Below, one piece after another: positions 45,537 to 56,689 of a stretch of 64,000 bases of DNA (the stretch's first letter is position 1; each line of letters opens with the position of its first letter). The stretch is taken from assembly GCF_039555335.1 (NCBI RefSeq), contig NC_092637.1, positions 45,029,613 to 45,093,612 on the forward strand, given 5' to 3'. Source of the stretch: Amphiura filiformis (lineage: Eukaryota; Echinodermata; Ophiuroidea; Amphilepidida; Amphiuridae). A program made the translations under genes and the position numbers. The notes under the pieces were generated by a model. The model had not been told where the DNA came from. It did no database searches and worked only from the letters and a program-made list of their open reading frames with translations.

Positions 45537-47055
45537 TTATTCATAACGAGATAATAACTCACATTTGTACTTATTTTTGAAACTTATCAGAGTAAGTGAA
45601 TTTTTGGTATTTAAACTAACATTATTCCATAGTATAGGACCTTGTCGTCTAACAGTGTTACGGGCTAAATCATTTTTAAAATGATGTGCTCTATACATAT
45701 CAGATGATCTAGTATTATGTGTATGGATCGTACTAGCTTTAATAAAATAATTTGCAAAAATATCTGGTAGAAGATCATTATAAAATTTATACATGAAAAT
45801 TGCTTTCTGCAATTTGTGGATATCATACACTGTGAGACTATTGAATGAAGCAAAAAGGGGCGGAGTGTGGGCAAGAAAGTGAGAATTCGAACACAATCGA
45901 ATTATTCGCTTTTGCTTAATGTGAATTTTGTTTAAGTTACAGTTATTTTGATCAGCCCAAATAATATTACAATAGTTAATGTGTGGCAAGACCAAACTTA
46001 TATATAATGCAAACAATGTTTTTAAAGGTAAGACATGTTTGAGCCGAAATAAAATACCAGAATATTTGGACACAATATTAGTTATATATGTTGTGTGGTG
46101 GTTCCAAGTAAAGGACTCATCCAGTGTGATACCAAGGAATTTAATAGAAGAAACCTTTGAAATTGATACATTGTCAACATATATGACTGAATTGTGATAC
46201 ATTCGATTGCTAAGTCTGTTTTTAAAAATAATGTACTTAGTTTTATTTATATTGAGTGATAATTTATTTGCTTTAAGCCAGTTGGAAATGTTACATAATT
46301 CTTGATTTATTGTGTTGATAAGATAGGTGAAGTCTTTATGGGAAGCCAGGAGATTAGTGTCATCTGCGAAAATTATAAATTTGAAAAACTTTGAGGAGTA
46401 AACAATATCATTCAAATATAAGATGAAAAGTAAAGGACCTAAAATTGAACCTTGTGGAACTCCGCAAGTGGGATGAATTAATGATGATTTAACGTTATTA
46501 AACGAAACATACTGTGGCCTATTCATGAGGTAGTTCCTGAACCACTCGAAGGCAACGCCACGTACACCGTAGTGAGTTAGTTTAGATAAAAGAATGTCAT
46601 GGTTTAGCGTGTCAAATGCCTTCGAGAGGTCCAGGAAGATCCCAACACTATGCTGATTGTTATCTAAGTCAGTGACAATTTTGTTGTATGCATCCATAAT
46701 AGCCATAAAGAAGAATGATTTGGGCGAAAACCAAATTGAGATTGATGCAAAATATTGAGACTTGAAATAAAACCATATAATCTATTGTGCACAACTCGCT
46801 CAAGAATTTTCGAAAAACAGGGAGGACGGATATGGGCCTATAATTACCAAATTTGTGCCGGTCATCGTTCTTGAAAATAGGAATGACTTTGGCCATTTTT
46901 AACTGATTTGGGACAATGCCGGTGGTTAATGATAAATTAATTATATGAGCAAGAGGAGAAGCTATGATTGTGCGGACGGATTTAACAATATCGGGTTGTA
47001 TTTCATCAAAGCCACTACTTCTACCTGATTTGAATGAACGGCAGATATCTATCAT
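45537..47055 (-). pseudogene. LINE ORF2, part 3: reverse transcriptase, frameshifted
   Basis: 47055-46669 has GRSSGFDEIQPDIVK and VIPIFKNDDRHKFGNYRPIS; a shift near 46815 then breaks it. 46706-45537 continues for 389 residues with [35 protein letters not shown] and the catalytic FADD (here FADDTNLL), then thumb and C-terminal parts (LSLNINKTKYIIF, SIKFLGITLDE, HINYCNIIW). The stop lies about 0.3 kb before the poly(A). Confidence 0.85.
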
Positions 47056-47212
47056 TTCCTCGGGGTCAGTTGGAGTAAAAACAGAGAATTATTTGGGGAA
47101 TTAATATTGCGCAGAAAAGTATGAAAATTAGCATCAGTTTGGATTTTGTGGGCTAGGTTAGGACCTACATTTGCAAAATAAGAATTGAATTTATTAGCTA
47201 TTATGTTTTGAT

Positions 47213-47896
47213 CTATAATTTGCGCATGGTGAGCGTTATCATCGAAGAAAAATGACGGTAGAGGGTGTTTTTTTTGCGACCGAGAATATCATTTAGGGTA
47301 TTCCAAATAAGTTTAGTGTTATGTTTACAATTTTCGAGTTTGTTTGCATAATAATTCTTTTTTGCGGCTCTTATAAGGGAAGTAAGTTTGTTGCGGTAAG
47401 AAATATAAGTATTTTTATTGCTTGATGAAGGATGACCAATATATTTCCTATAGAGCTTTTCTTTTCTGTGAATTGATTTGAGAATTAAAGATGTGATCCA
47501 TGGTTTACGTGGTATATGCCGGTTACGTGAATTTCTAGTACCGCGTGCCTTAACAGGAAAATGAATGTTATAAATATGAAGGAATTTACTAATAAATGCT
47601 TCGTACGAACCATCAGCAGATGTCATATCAGTGACAAACTTCCAATCAATCAATTTCAAATGATTATAAAAATGTTCAATTGAACTTTGGTTATAAGTGC
47701 GAGTAGTGCCGATGTGTGGTTGAATAAATCGAAGTGGCATTGATTTTGTATATTGAAAGATTGGAAAATGGTCAGTAAGACCCACTACACACACACCAGA
47801 TTTGATTTGATGGTCAAGAACATTCGTAAAAATATTATCAATCAAAGTTGCAGTAGTAGGTGTCACTCTGGTAGGTCTATCAATCAATGAATACAT
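47213..47896 (-). pseudogene. LINE ORF2, part 2: endonuclease end and linker
   Basis: 227 residues: RPTRVTPTTATLIDNIFTN and VGLTDHFPIF (catalytic Asp-His of AP endonucleases) complete the nuclease. A basic linker (RKPWITSLILKSIHRKEKLY) typical of LINE ORF2 follows. It overlaps part 1 by 13 bp in another frame. A further shift near 47250 breaks it. Confidence 0.75.
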
Positions 47897-48813
47897 ACTA
47901 TTATTATGGAATGTTTCAGAAAATTATCAATAATATCATTTTCACTGTATTTTAGTAGATCTAAATTAAAATCGCCGGAAATATAACAATTTTTGTTTTC
48001 AGCAGAAATAGTGTTGAGGCTATGATCAAGATCGGTAATAAATAAATTAACATCAGTTCTGTGTGCACGATAAATTGAACCAATAATTGTATTCTTGGTG
48101 GTGGGACTTAGAATTTCAATAAAAACAGATTCTGAATGGGGTAAATCAATGTCATTTGTACAAAGTTTCAAATCATCTCTGATACGGTAAGAAAGTGAGT
48201 TGTGGACATAAATAGCCGTTCCACCACTCCTCCTTTCTTTTCGAGGGGCACTTAAAAGAATATAATTTTCAATATCAATTACATTAGAGTTATCTTCATA
48301 AAACCAAGTTTCAGATAAGGTTATTATACTGAATGCATGATTGAAACTTGAAATAAAATTATGTATGCTATCAAAATTTTTGTTAAAACTGCGAGAGTTA
48401 AGATGTAGAACAGAAAAGTCATCATTACATAATCCAGTCAAATCATTGTTATCAATAACATATTTACATGAAGCTGTGACATTATAATCATTTAGATGTC
48501 TAGAATCATCAGTTGTGTGGAGATTTTCTTCGAACAAAAATGGATTCAATCTCATACCCATCAAACGATTATAATCGATAGAATTACCATGATAATATAA
48601 CGAGAACCTAAATTCATCATCGTCTACGTAATGGTTAAATGGAAATAAATCACCTGTACAATTGAAACAAAACCAGTCATCGTGATCCCTTGTGTCTGTA
48701 TAAACACATCTAGTATGGTAAAATGAATTACATAGGCAACAGAAAATATTAGGCTGACGGGGTAGAATGGTTTTGTGACAGGAGTTGCAGTTATTTAACA
48801 TAATTAAATTCAA
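47884..48813 (-). pseudogene. LINE ORF2, part 1: PHD-like finger and endonuclease
   Basis: 309 residues in frame. Residues 9-53 carry C-x2-C (CNSC), C-x2-C (CCLC), H-x2-C (HTRC) and C-x2-C (CFNC), a PHD-like zinc finger. After a linker, an AP-type endonuclease starts: VLHLNSRSF, the catalytic Glu in LSETWF, SGGTAIYV, and the metal-site motif GDFNLDLL. The frame shifts near 47890; the domain's end lies in the next fragment. The endonuclease nicks target DNA to prime reverse transcription. Confidence 0.78.
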
Positions 48814-49467
48814 CCTGAGGAATCACATTCATCATTGTAGTAAACATACAAATAGTGTCATAACATAAGCAGTAAGCATCATTTAAGTATACCTTAGTAA
48901 CCAATACAATAAATCCAATTGCCAACATACAACATGAAGTAACATATAAAACATTTATACACATAGAGTATAAACACAGATGAATATGGGCCAATTTGGC
49001 GTGCCATAGTACATGGCAAGACAGATGCATCTAACACCAGGGTTGGGCCGGGCCATTAATTTTAAGAAAAAAAGAATATTTTTCAATGCAATAAAAAGGA
49101 AGTTTGAATAAATAAATACTTATTAAACAGAAGCAGAAGTTGGGAAGGGTCTGATGAAATAACAAAGGGAAAGAAACACCTCAATTTTGATGAGACAGTT
49201 TGAATGGTATAAACAATCACGTGCAGCTATACTCAGAGAGGCATCGTGATGCACAAACTTTTTGTTATGACTGAAAAATATCATTCATGTTTATAGGTCA
49301 TAGTTCATACTTCATATTTCAACAGTTCAAAGTTCATGAAAATGATATAGATGACATAAAAAATAACAACATGAGCATGCATGCTTTATAGCTCAAGGAG
49401 GTACCAAATGATTTTAGCAATATAAAAGTGCTCCTGGATTAAGCTAAGCAAGGATCAATTTGAAAAG

Positions 49468-50171
49468 TTACTTTGTAGGATCAAATGGTGCGAAGATTGG
49501 ATCGTACACCTTCCCATCTATGTAGAGTATGACGTCAGTACCTTTGGTCTTGATGTACGCTTTTCTTCCAGCAGCTTTAGCTTGACTCTTGATGGGTAGC
49601 AGGTTTTGGCGTTTAGACTGCATTTCCTTTGGTAGATGCTGAGAGATACCAAACTTCTTCTTTGAAGTTGATAGATTTGGAGCTAGCTTCAACACAGAAT
49701 CACGGTCCTTCATTTGAACAAACTTAACAATGATGGGTTTAGGTTTATCATTTGTAGATCTAGTTGGTAGGCGGTGCGTGTTAACAAACAACATACTTTT
49801 CGCTTCCTTGTGGTGAAGTTCTTCATGCAGAAAGTTCCGGATAGTTTGTTCACAATCCTCATCCATGCCATCTGACTGTTCAATTCCATAGAATAACAGG
49901 TTGGCTTTCTTGCTATACAGTTCTGTCTCCAAACGCTGGTCTTTCAGTAACTGTATGTCTTTCTTCAATTCATCACGAAGAGCAGGAATTGTGTCTTCGC
50001 GAAGGTCTGTAACTTCACTATCAACGTGCTCGATGCTGGATCTTAGATCAAAATTTCTGCTCTAATTCCAGTAAGTTCAGTTTTTAAGTCCGATATCTGT
50101 TGAGATAGACTATTAAAGTTTTTTGTCATGTCAGTCCTCATCAATTTGAGTAACTGAGTTGTTTCATCCAT
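49468..50171 (-). pseudogene. LINE ORF1 (RNA-binding protein), frameshifted
   Basis: The first ATG at 50171 starts MDETTQLLKLMRTDM and a heptad-rich, coiled-coil-like N terminus. A shift near 50055 breaks the frame, which continues from 49968 (MKKDIQLLKDQRL) as 166 residues. NLLFYGIEQ at residues 24-32 and the following acidic/basic block match the RRM-like domain of L1/CR1-type ORF1 proteins, which bind the element RNA and act as chaperones. KKFGISQHLP near the end is the typical C-terminal portion. It lies about 0.65 kb upstream of ORF2. Confidence 0.7.
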
Positions 50172-50776
50172 TATGAGATCAGCGTAAGTTTATAATCAGC
50201 CGAAGAGCAAATGAATACCACCGAGCGTGAATCTGGTAATCAACGTGGCGTATCAGCACAGTTAAAATTAGTGAGCAATCGTCCGAAGAGCGTCCACACA
50301 AACTCAATGGAGCTACAGTAACACACGTGAGTGTATAGTAGAATTGAACACGGCGGGCAAAACGTACAAGTCACAGTTCGAGTTTATCAAATTACAGGAG
50401 ATTTATAGTTATAACTGACATACCAATAGTATCAGAGTGATGTAAGATACTTCCGTTTGTGTGATAGTCAAATTATAGTGTTAGAAAAGCATGAAGCGAG
50501 TCATAATGGCTCGGCAGATGAGCGCTACCTCTTAGTGCAGTGTTGTACTGTCCGCCATTTTATTTATTTGTTGCTTTACACAAATGTTTGATGTCTTATC
50601 TGTGGTCAGGGTACATGAATGATGCATTATACGACCCGTGTCTTCCATTTCTGGAGCTATTTTGATAAAAAGCGTTTGCCGGCTAAAATTTCAACATTGT
50701 GTTACGTAACCCGTGTTCACCAACCCGTATAAATTTTCTGTCGAACAAAAGAGGTCACGAAGTTGCTGTCGTACTG

Positions 50777-51200
50777 ATAAGTTCACAATTAAAACAAATA
50801 TGTTACATCATGGATGGGGTTGGGTGGGGAGTAACACATTACGTTTGGGTTTTGGAAAGAACCTTCTGTTAAATCTGTTAAATCATGCATGACTCAATTA
50901 CAAATCTCTACATCCCTTTCTTCTTGTCTATTGATATTTTGAATAGTGTTTATCTTTCCCTAATAGATAGCGCTCTGATCGATTCTTCCTGCATATCAAT
51001 ATGCTTCATTTACATTACATTACAGAGATCGGACACTAATCCCTACCATAACAAACCATGCATAGACTCTACATGCAAATCCAGGTGATATAACAGGTCT
51101 ATATTACAGGATTAGATTAGTAAACTATGATCTATTTGCAAGTATTATATTGATTGAGCAGGAAAGATTTGATACTATTTTTTTGTATAGTAGTTTAGTT
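50777..51200. other. No gene recognised
   Basis: AT-rich spacer between two TIR elements. The 67-codon open frame at 50885-51088 has no recognised domain. Confidence 0.45.
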
Positions 51201-51372
51201 GCCGGCGTGCGTTATTTCTTTCTGCAACCATAATGGGCCGCAATGCGATAACATATAGTACATACATGTAATTAATAGGCCTATGAGGCTATAACACGAG
51301 TTTATTACCATTATTATTTCCTCTTACTTAATAAAATAAAAAGAAATCGATAGAATTAAAATTCTATAACGG

Positions 51373-51450
51373 TTTACCTGGGGTTCGAACCCACAACCTT
51401 TGTATCCATAGTCTAATGCCTACACGACTGTGCTATGATTCGTTGTGCCA
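51373..51450 (-). pseudogene. tRNA-like sequence (TIR element interior)
   Basis: Minus strand: ATAGCACAGTCGTGTAGGC (A-box-like), GACTATGGATAC in the anticodon region, GTGGGTTCGAACCCC (perfect B box with a paired T stem). Acceptor pairing is not convincing. Confidence 0.5.
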
Positions 51451-51531
51451 GAAAGGTGTTTGTTTATGATACTTATTGAATACGGAATAAACTGCATACA
51501 CTATTACTAGTATAATAAATACGAATATAAT

Positions 51532-51690
51532 CCTAACCTAACCCTAATCCCTAACCTAACCCTTACCTAACCCTAACCCCTAACCCTAAACCCTAAACCC
51601 TAACCTAACCTAACCCTAACCCTAACCCCTAACCCCTAACCCTAACCCTAACCTAACCATAAGACCCTAACCCTAAGACCCTAACCCTGA
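51532..51690. repeat. Interstitial telomere-like (CCCTAA)n repeats
   Basis: About 160 bp of CCCTAA mixed with CCTAA, CCCCTAA and CCCTAAGA variants. The flanks are ordinary DNA inside a TIR element, so this is not a chromosome end. Confidence 0.9.
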
Positions 51691-52029
51691 CAATAATGAA
51701 CCTTGCCTCGGACTATGCGGTTAGTGGTATATTGCGGCCCATTAATGGTTGCAGAAAGAAATTACGCTGCCGGCGTCAGGTATAGATAGAATTTTTTTTT
51801 TATGATGATGACATGTATGATGCAAACTCATAGGTGTTGTGCGTTTGGCAAGTTGGGAGGGGTGGGGGTTCAAAATGACCCCATAGGATTATAAAATTGC
51901 TCAAATACCTTTTTCAAATATATCAAATTATTTACATAAACAAACAAAATAAATAAATAAATAAATAAATAAATAAACGAAAAAATAGAACAAATTGCAG
52001 CGTAACATTAAAATCATAAATATCACCAT

Positions 52030-52102
52030 TGCTGGCAGGATGACTCGAACCAACGATATTGACATTAGCAGTCTGATGCTCTACCATTGAGCCATGACAG
52101 CA
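52030..52102 (-). pseudogene. tRNA-like sequence, Lys/Ser-like arms
   Basis: 73 nt on the minus strand: TGCTGTC pairs with GCCAGCA (6 of 7) as an acceptor stem. GGCTCAATGGTAGAGCATC is an excellent A box, CAGACTGCTAATGTC covers the anticodon (GCT-like) and GGTTCGAGTC is the B box. The anticodon and T stems are poorly paired. The D-arm wording is that of tRNA-Lys-like genes. The best candidate of the group, but still probably not functional. Confidence 0.55.
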
Positions 52103-52364
52103 TCTAGTGATGAGGGTCGAGTTTTTAGCTTATACAGTGTTTGTCTGTGATAATACCGCCTCGTGAAAGAAATAAATATAAAATCTCAACTTTTAATTTA
52201 AATTTATTTTATGATTTTCTAACCTATATTTTCTTTAGAGCAGGGACAACTATTTCCCCTTTTATCCAATTTGACCGCTAAATAAGAATCTATATACTTC
52301 TTTTATTACTAATTTAATTCCGCGATTAAGCAATATCAAAGATTAATGTCAAGCATCGCACAAC

Positions 52365-52441
52365 AGATATTTAGTTAGCTTAGTAGTCTTGCACAGTGCT
52401 TTTTAACCGCGAGGTACCGAGATCGATTCCACCGCTGCCTG
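52365..52441 (+). pseudogene. tRNA-like sequence
   Basis: AGCTTAGTAGTCTTGCACAG and GAGATCGATTCCACC are spaced like A and B boxes. Degenerate. Confidence 0.4.
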
Positions 52442-53640
52442 CAATTTTTTTTAAAGACTGGGAAATAATAACTTGACATTCGCCGCTGACATTCGTACTG
52501 CAGAAGCGGAGTTATAACTTGTTAAACTTTGCTCCTTCCGTAAAAGGGTACATTATTTTGGCACTACATTATTTCTTTTTTCCACATTACTGGTATTAAA
52601 TATCAAATGTCCTCTCTTGAACAGGATTTAGCCAAAGCAAACAAAGACTTATACATACATAAGTATAAGCTTATTATCCTCTTCAATAATAGGATTAAAG
52701 ATTGGTGCTTGACTGGAATTACGTCCTAGTATCATTGGTTATTGTTAAAAGGTAATAAGGTGTGTAATTGCAATATCTCCTCTGAATAGGAAAGACTCTC
52801 TACATCGAACCATGGATGCTGATAGTTCGCAATACTGTTATTAGCTGTTATTTAGGGGAAGGTATCTTCCAACCCCAAATTCAAATGACATGGAAAGCTA
52901 TAGCAAGTGCCCTTAAATTTATTTTAGCCTGGTTCAGGGTCCTGAAAAAGATAAATCCAGCCCTGGCTACACAAAATGAACATGAATGCTGCACACATTT
53001 GATCTACAATGTAACAGCCTGTGGACACTGCCACCCATGACATGTATGCTACATGTCTCATTCACACAATGACTGATCATCAATACAGAATAAGACCCAG
53101 CAAACTGTGAAAACATTTAAAGATTTTTTTTCTTTTTAGTGAAGTTCAAGTTATCATGTTAAAATATCATTATTTTAGCTTTTATTAATCATTTTGATAT
53201 TCCCCATCCAAAAACACTCCACTACTTGTATGCTGCACACATGTAGACTTAATGATAATGTGACTGGCATGAGATTTTCCGCCAGCCACATGAGAGTTCT
53301 ATGAGCTCACAGTGTACTTCTTGTGCCAGGCTTGGGCTAGTGCATCTGAGTCAAATGAATAGAGAGGTCCTTACCATACATACATTTGGGATTTTATAAG
53401 AGATTTAAAGGAGTTTTAAAATATTAATAAAACGTGGATATAATTATCCAGATGTGCATAATTAATGATAATAATTATATGATTAAGCTAAAAAATGGAT
53501 AATCTGTTGGATGTATATTGTGTAGATGTGCATAGTGAATGTACTTGGAAAATTGACAATTAATTTAATTCCTATTGATGTTTTGAGATAAATAATTTTT
53601 ATACATTGGATTGATTGGACTGGAATCGGACTGGGGTCGA
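52442..53640. other. No gene recognised
   Basis: A 74-codon open frame at 52816-53040 has no recognised domain. AT-rich, no repeat boundaries seen. Confidence 0.45.
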
Positions 53641-53765
53641 CTTCGAGCCCAAGTCCTTTTTTGACCAAGCTTAGCTGAGCCTTTTAATGTTCAATTCCGA
53701 GCCGAGTCCGAGTCCAGCAAAAAAGTGGATTTGGGTTCGGACTTGAGTCCGAGTCCAGACTTGAA
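53640..53765. repeat. Degenerate GAGTCC-type short repeat
   Basis: Words such as GAGTCCGAGTCCAG and GAGCCCAAGTCC recur across about 125 bp. Confidence 0.5.
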
Positions 53766-53937
53766 AGCTACATCACTGCTAAATATACTAAAATATGTTG
53801 AAATTAGTATTGCATAGTCATAATTTTGCACTTGCATCCCAAAATATACCACCTTTAGGCTAGATTCACCATGACCACCAGTATTTAATCTCTTTTTGTA
53901 CTTGTTTAATTAATTTGTTTAATTTGCTCATACCCAT

Positions 53938-54120
53938 AATTAGACCCATACAAGTACCCGTACCCGTACTCATGCCCTATTTTGACTTTGGACCCGTACC
54001 CGTACCCGTACTCATGGACTGGGACCCGGACCGTACCCATGACCTGGGACCCGTACCCATGGCTTGGGACCCGTACCGTACCCGTATTCATGGTCCGGGA
54101 CCCGTACCCGTACTCATGGC
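53938..54120. repeat. (ACCCGT)n minisatellite
   Basis: GTACCCGTACCCGTACTCATG and GGGACCCGTACCCATGG variants recur six or more times. Open frames on both strands here are repeat artefacts. Confidence 0.85.
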
Positions 54121-54310
54121 GGGTCTCAATACTACAAGTCTGCCATGAAAAAGTTCCGCAAATATCAACAGTGCGGCGTCAAGTGCGTTGACATGAGATC
54201 GGTAGAAATTCACTGTGGAGATTCCTCCACTTACCTGGAGCACCACAGGGCGACCGTTACACAAATACTATTAGTAGACAAAAGTTACTGCAGCCGTTTA
54301 AAGAAATGAA

Positions 54311-54598
54311 ATGACTATTGGTATATTTTTGGACTTGTCAAAAGCCTTTGATACAATCGATCATATACTCCTTCATAAATTAGAACACTATGGCTTCCGT
54401 TGTATTGTGTTAGAAATCATAATCAAAATATATTATATGTGGTGTTCCGCAAGGATCAATCTCGGGTCCACTTCTGCTTATACTCTTGTCAATGATATAA
54501 CTAATGCATCTAAAACACTCGAATTGCAGATGATACCACCATTTTGTACTCCCATAAAAACGTAGAACGTCAGACAAACCTGGTTAATGAAGAATTCC
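54311..54598 (+). pseudogene. LINE reverse-transcriptase fragment, part 1
   Basis: [16 protein letters not shown] and [11 protein letters not shown] are the same RT motifs as in the 45-kb LINE. Frameshifts follow, with CGVPQGS and LLVNDI legible in other frames, then ADDTT near 54530. The rest of the RT resumes at 56690 after nested insertions. Confidence 0.75.
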
Positions 54599-54814
54599 TT
54601 GACTTTTGAGTAATAATATTGGGGTTTTTTATAAGAATTTTCCAGTTTAAGTTTGTTTTGAGGATATATATTTTTTTGCTTGTATTTTATGTGTATTTCT
54701 AAATGTTTAGCAGTTTTTAAAGTGCAATATATATTCTTGTTCCAGAGAGGCTGATGGGATGTGAGTGTTATGTTTCTATGCATGTTTTTATGTGAGTAAG
54801 TTTAGCTGTGAGTA

Positions 54815-55812
54815 CAGGGTGTCCCCAAAAAAGAGGCCCCTCATTGCGCCCACTTTTTCCCCTATTTCTGAAAAATTGATCAAATATATTTTGGTATGTA
54901 AAGAAACCTTGAGTCGTTAGCTTTAATAAACCAAAACAATTTTATCAATCGGCTCACAACTTTTGTAGATACTCTTTTAAAGAAATGTACCCGTTTTTCA
55001 CTCTGTCCACGGAGAAGGTTTGGCTACTTCAAAGAAAAAAAGGAGTACACATACCATGTATGAATATCAAACATTCCTCAATGATAACTTTATAATTTTA
55101 TTTATGGAATGGGCTTTACCGGTGGGTTTATGGGCAATGAATTTTGTTATTAGTGTCATTAATTTGTGGGTAAAATGGATGCCGAATGGGACTTCTTTTG
55201 CTTTACTTGCAATTACTTACCTTTTCTTGGTTATTTATGCCTTTTTGTTTTATTATGTTTCTTACTTTGTTGTTTCTTCCTGTCTTTTTTTTATTTACCA
55301 CATAAGTCATTTATCTTTTTAGGATAAAAGGTAGCTCTAAAAGGCTGTTTGGTTTGTCTTTGGTTCTTTTGAAGTGAGTTTACTGTGCTGCTCTGCTCTC
55401 TACTTGGCGAATACAGGTTTCAGACCTGGTCCTCATTGCATCAATTGCGTTGCGTACCATCCTTGTGCGCTGGATACTTGCGAATGCATTCAGTAATACG
55501 TTTGCGAAGATCTTGGATTTTGACACAAAGGAAAAAAATCAAGTGGTGTGAGGTCTGGTGATCATGCAAGCCACTCCACAGCATGAGCCATCCCAACCAC
55601 TCTGTTTGCTATCCGTGGACAGAGTGAAAAACGAGTACTTTTATTTAAAAGGGCATATCTTCAAAAGTTGTGGGCCGATTGAAATATTTGTTGTGGTTTA
55701 TTAAACCTATCGATTAAAGGTTTCTTTACATACCAAAATATATTTAATCAACTTTTCAGAAATAGGAGAAAAAGAGGGCGCAATGAGGGGCCTCTTTTTT
55801 TGGGACACCCTG
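54815..55812. mobile_element. Mariner-like element (998 bp) with degenerate transposase
   Basis: Inverted repeats of about 205 bp starting CAGGGTGTCCC, with TA on both sides (54813-54814 and 55813-55814). On the minus strand near 55610-55500, NRVVGMAHAVEWLA, a stop, then SPDLTPLDFF match the third catalytic-acid region of IS630/Tc1/mariner transposases. The rest is frameshifted or deleted. It shares the CAGGGTGTCCC terminus with 28303-29642. Confidence 0.85.
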
Positions 55813-55917
55813 TATTTTAGGAGTACGTTTTGTATATGAGACTGCATGCTTGCTGATGATTGAGAGTGTAATTTTGTATGTTGCTCGTTTGCCTGTAGGT
55901 AGTAAGTGCTTGAGTTA

Positions 55918-56398
55918 GGGGTGGTGCAATAATTATGTGTACCCCCGGGGTGGTGAATTATAGGGGGGCAAAGATTTTTTGGCAGTCCAAAAGGGGGGGC
56001 AAGCATTTTTGGCAGGTCAAAAGGGGGGGGCCAAGCGAGTTTTGGCAGGTCGAAAGGGGGGGGAGCAATTTTTGGCACAGATATTTTGGGTACCATTTTA
56101 TATTACGCCCTAAAAAGGCGTAGGAAAACGTTAGGAACACGTTCAATTTTGAAAATGTCCTGCTCGCTGCGCTCGCATTATATGATAAGACAATTTAAGG
56201 TTTTAAATTCGGGTTCCCCAAAATCTTGCATGTGTAAGGGGGGGCAAAGATTTTTTGGCATGTCAAAGGGGGGCAAAGGTTTTTGACACATCGAAAGGGG
56301 GGCAAAGATTTTTGGCACGGCCAAAGGGGGGCAAGCGATTTTGGCAGACCATTTTGAGAATTCACCACCCGGGGTACACATAATTATTGCACCACCCC
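55918..56398. mobile_element. PIF/Harbinger-like MITE, second copy
   Basis: Ends GGGGTGGTGCAATAATTATG and its inverse, flanked by TTA (55915-55917 and 56399-56401). Interior GGGGGGCAAGCGATTTTGGCA-like words recur as in 39818-40235. Confidence 0.85.
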
Positions 56399-56689
56399 TT
56401 AGGTAAATAAGTGAGTGAGGATTTCTAATTTGGTTTTTTTTTGCGGCGTGAATAATTTTAAATTAGTTTGGTGTGTTGTGGCAATATCAGTGCTTGATTC
56501 TTGTGCAATATTTTTTTATTTATTTTTTTTATTAATAAGTGTTTTTCTATTACTGTTGTAATTTGATTATGCATGTATTGATTCTGTATGTTTTTATACC
56601 ATGTAAAAAAATACGCAATTTGGCCTTAGGGCCACGAGGTTATTTTTTTAATAAAATTGAATTGAATTGAATTGAATTGAAATAAAATA

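Larger units (their letters stand above)
45234..50559 (-). mobile_element. CR1-like non-LTR retrotransposon (LINE), near full length, inactivated
   Basis: Minus-strand element with ORF1 (about 50171-49468), ORF2 (48813-45537) and a 3' end with AATAAA-like GAAATAAAAC followed by a 20-nt poly(A) at 45253-45234. TTATTT beside both ends (45231-45236 and 50560-50565) is a likely target duplication. It sits inside the right arm of the TIR element. ORF2 has at least three frameshifts, so it is dead. Domain content (PHD-like finger, AP endonuclease, RT) fits the CR1/Jockey side of LINEs; I cannot fix the clade. Confidence 0.88.
43108..50776. mobile_element. TIR element (about 2.3 kb) carrying a 5.3-kb LINE insertion
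   Basis: Left end CAGTACGACAGCAACTT at 43108 and its inverse AAGTTGCTGTCGTACTG ending at 50776, flanked by ATAA on both sides. The inverted arms extend over roughly 350 bp with divergence: GTTACGTAAC-CAATGTTGAAA, ATGGAA-ACACG-GTCG, AATAACGTGTAAAAGTTGAA and GAAAATGCATGTCACGA can be followed in both. The right arm is split by the LINE at 45234-50559: its outer part is 50560-50776 and its inner part 44900-45233. Removing the LINE leaves about 2.3 kb. The interior has two tRNA-like sequences and no transposase, so it is non-autonomous. Superfamily unknown. Confidence 0.75.
51201..51774. mobile_element. TIR element containing a tRNA-like sequence and telomere-like repeats
   Basis: Inverted ends GCCGGCGTGCGTTATTTC and the inverse of GCCGGCAGCGTAATTTC, followed inward by TTTCTGCAACCAT and AATGGGCCGCAAT in both arms (about 55 bp). 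The interior has a minus-strand tRNA-like sequence and about 160 bp of CCCTAA-type repeats. No transposase. A target duplication was not clear. Confidence 0.75.
54599..56689 (+). mobile_element. 5'-truncated LINE tail inserted in the RT fragment, itself interrupted
   Basis: The sequence ends CCACGAGGTTATTTTTTTAA, then AATAAAATTGAA and (TTGAA)n at 56655-56685, which is a typical CR1-like 3' tail. It separates the two halves of an older RT (parts 1 and 2). It contains the mariner-like element at 54815 and the PIF-like MITE at 55918. Confidence 0.55.

Noticed and set aside
51532-51690. Chromosome end
   Set aside because: The CCCTAA repeats are short, degenerate and flanked on both sides by ordinary DNA inside a TIR element.
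53906-54191. Pro/Val/Tyr-rich frames on both strands
   Set aside because: Products of the ACCCGT minisatellite.
55020-55322. 100-codon open frame inside the mariner-like element
   Set aside because: Hydrophobic and on the opposite strand to the transposase remnant, without transposase motifs.
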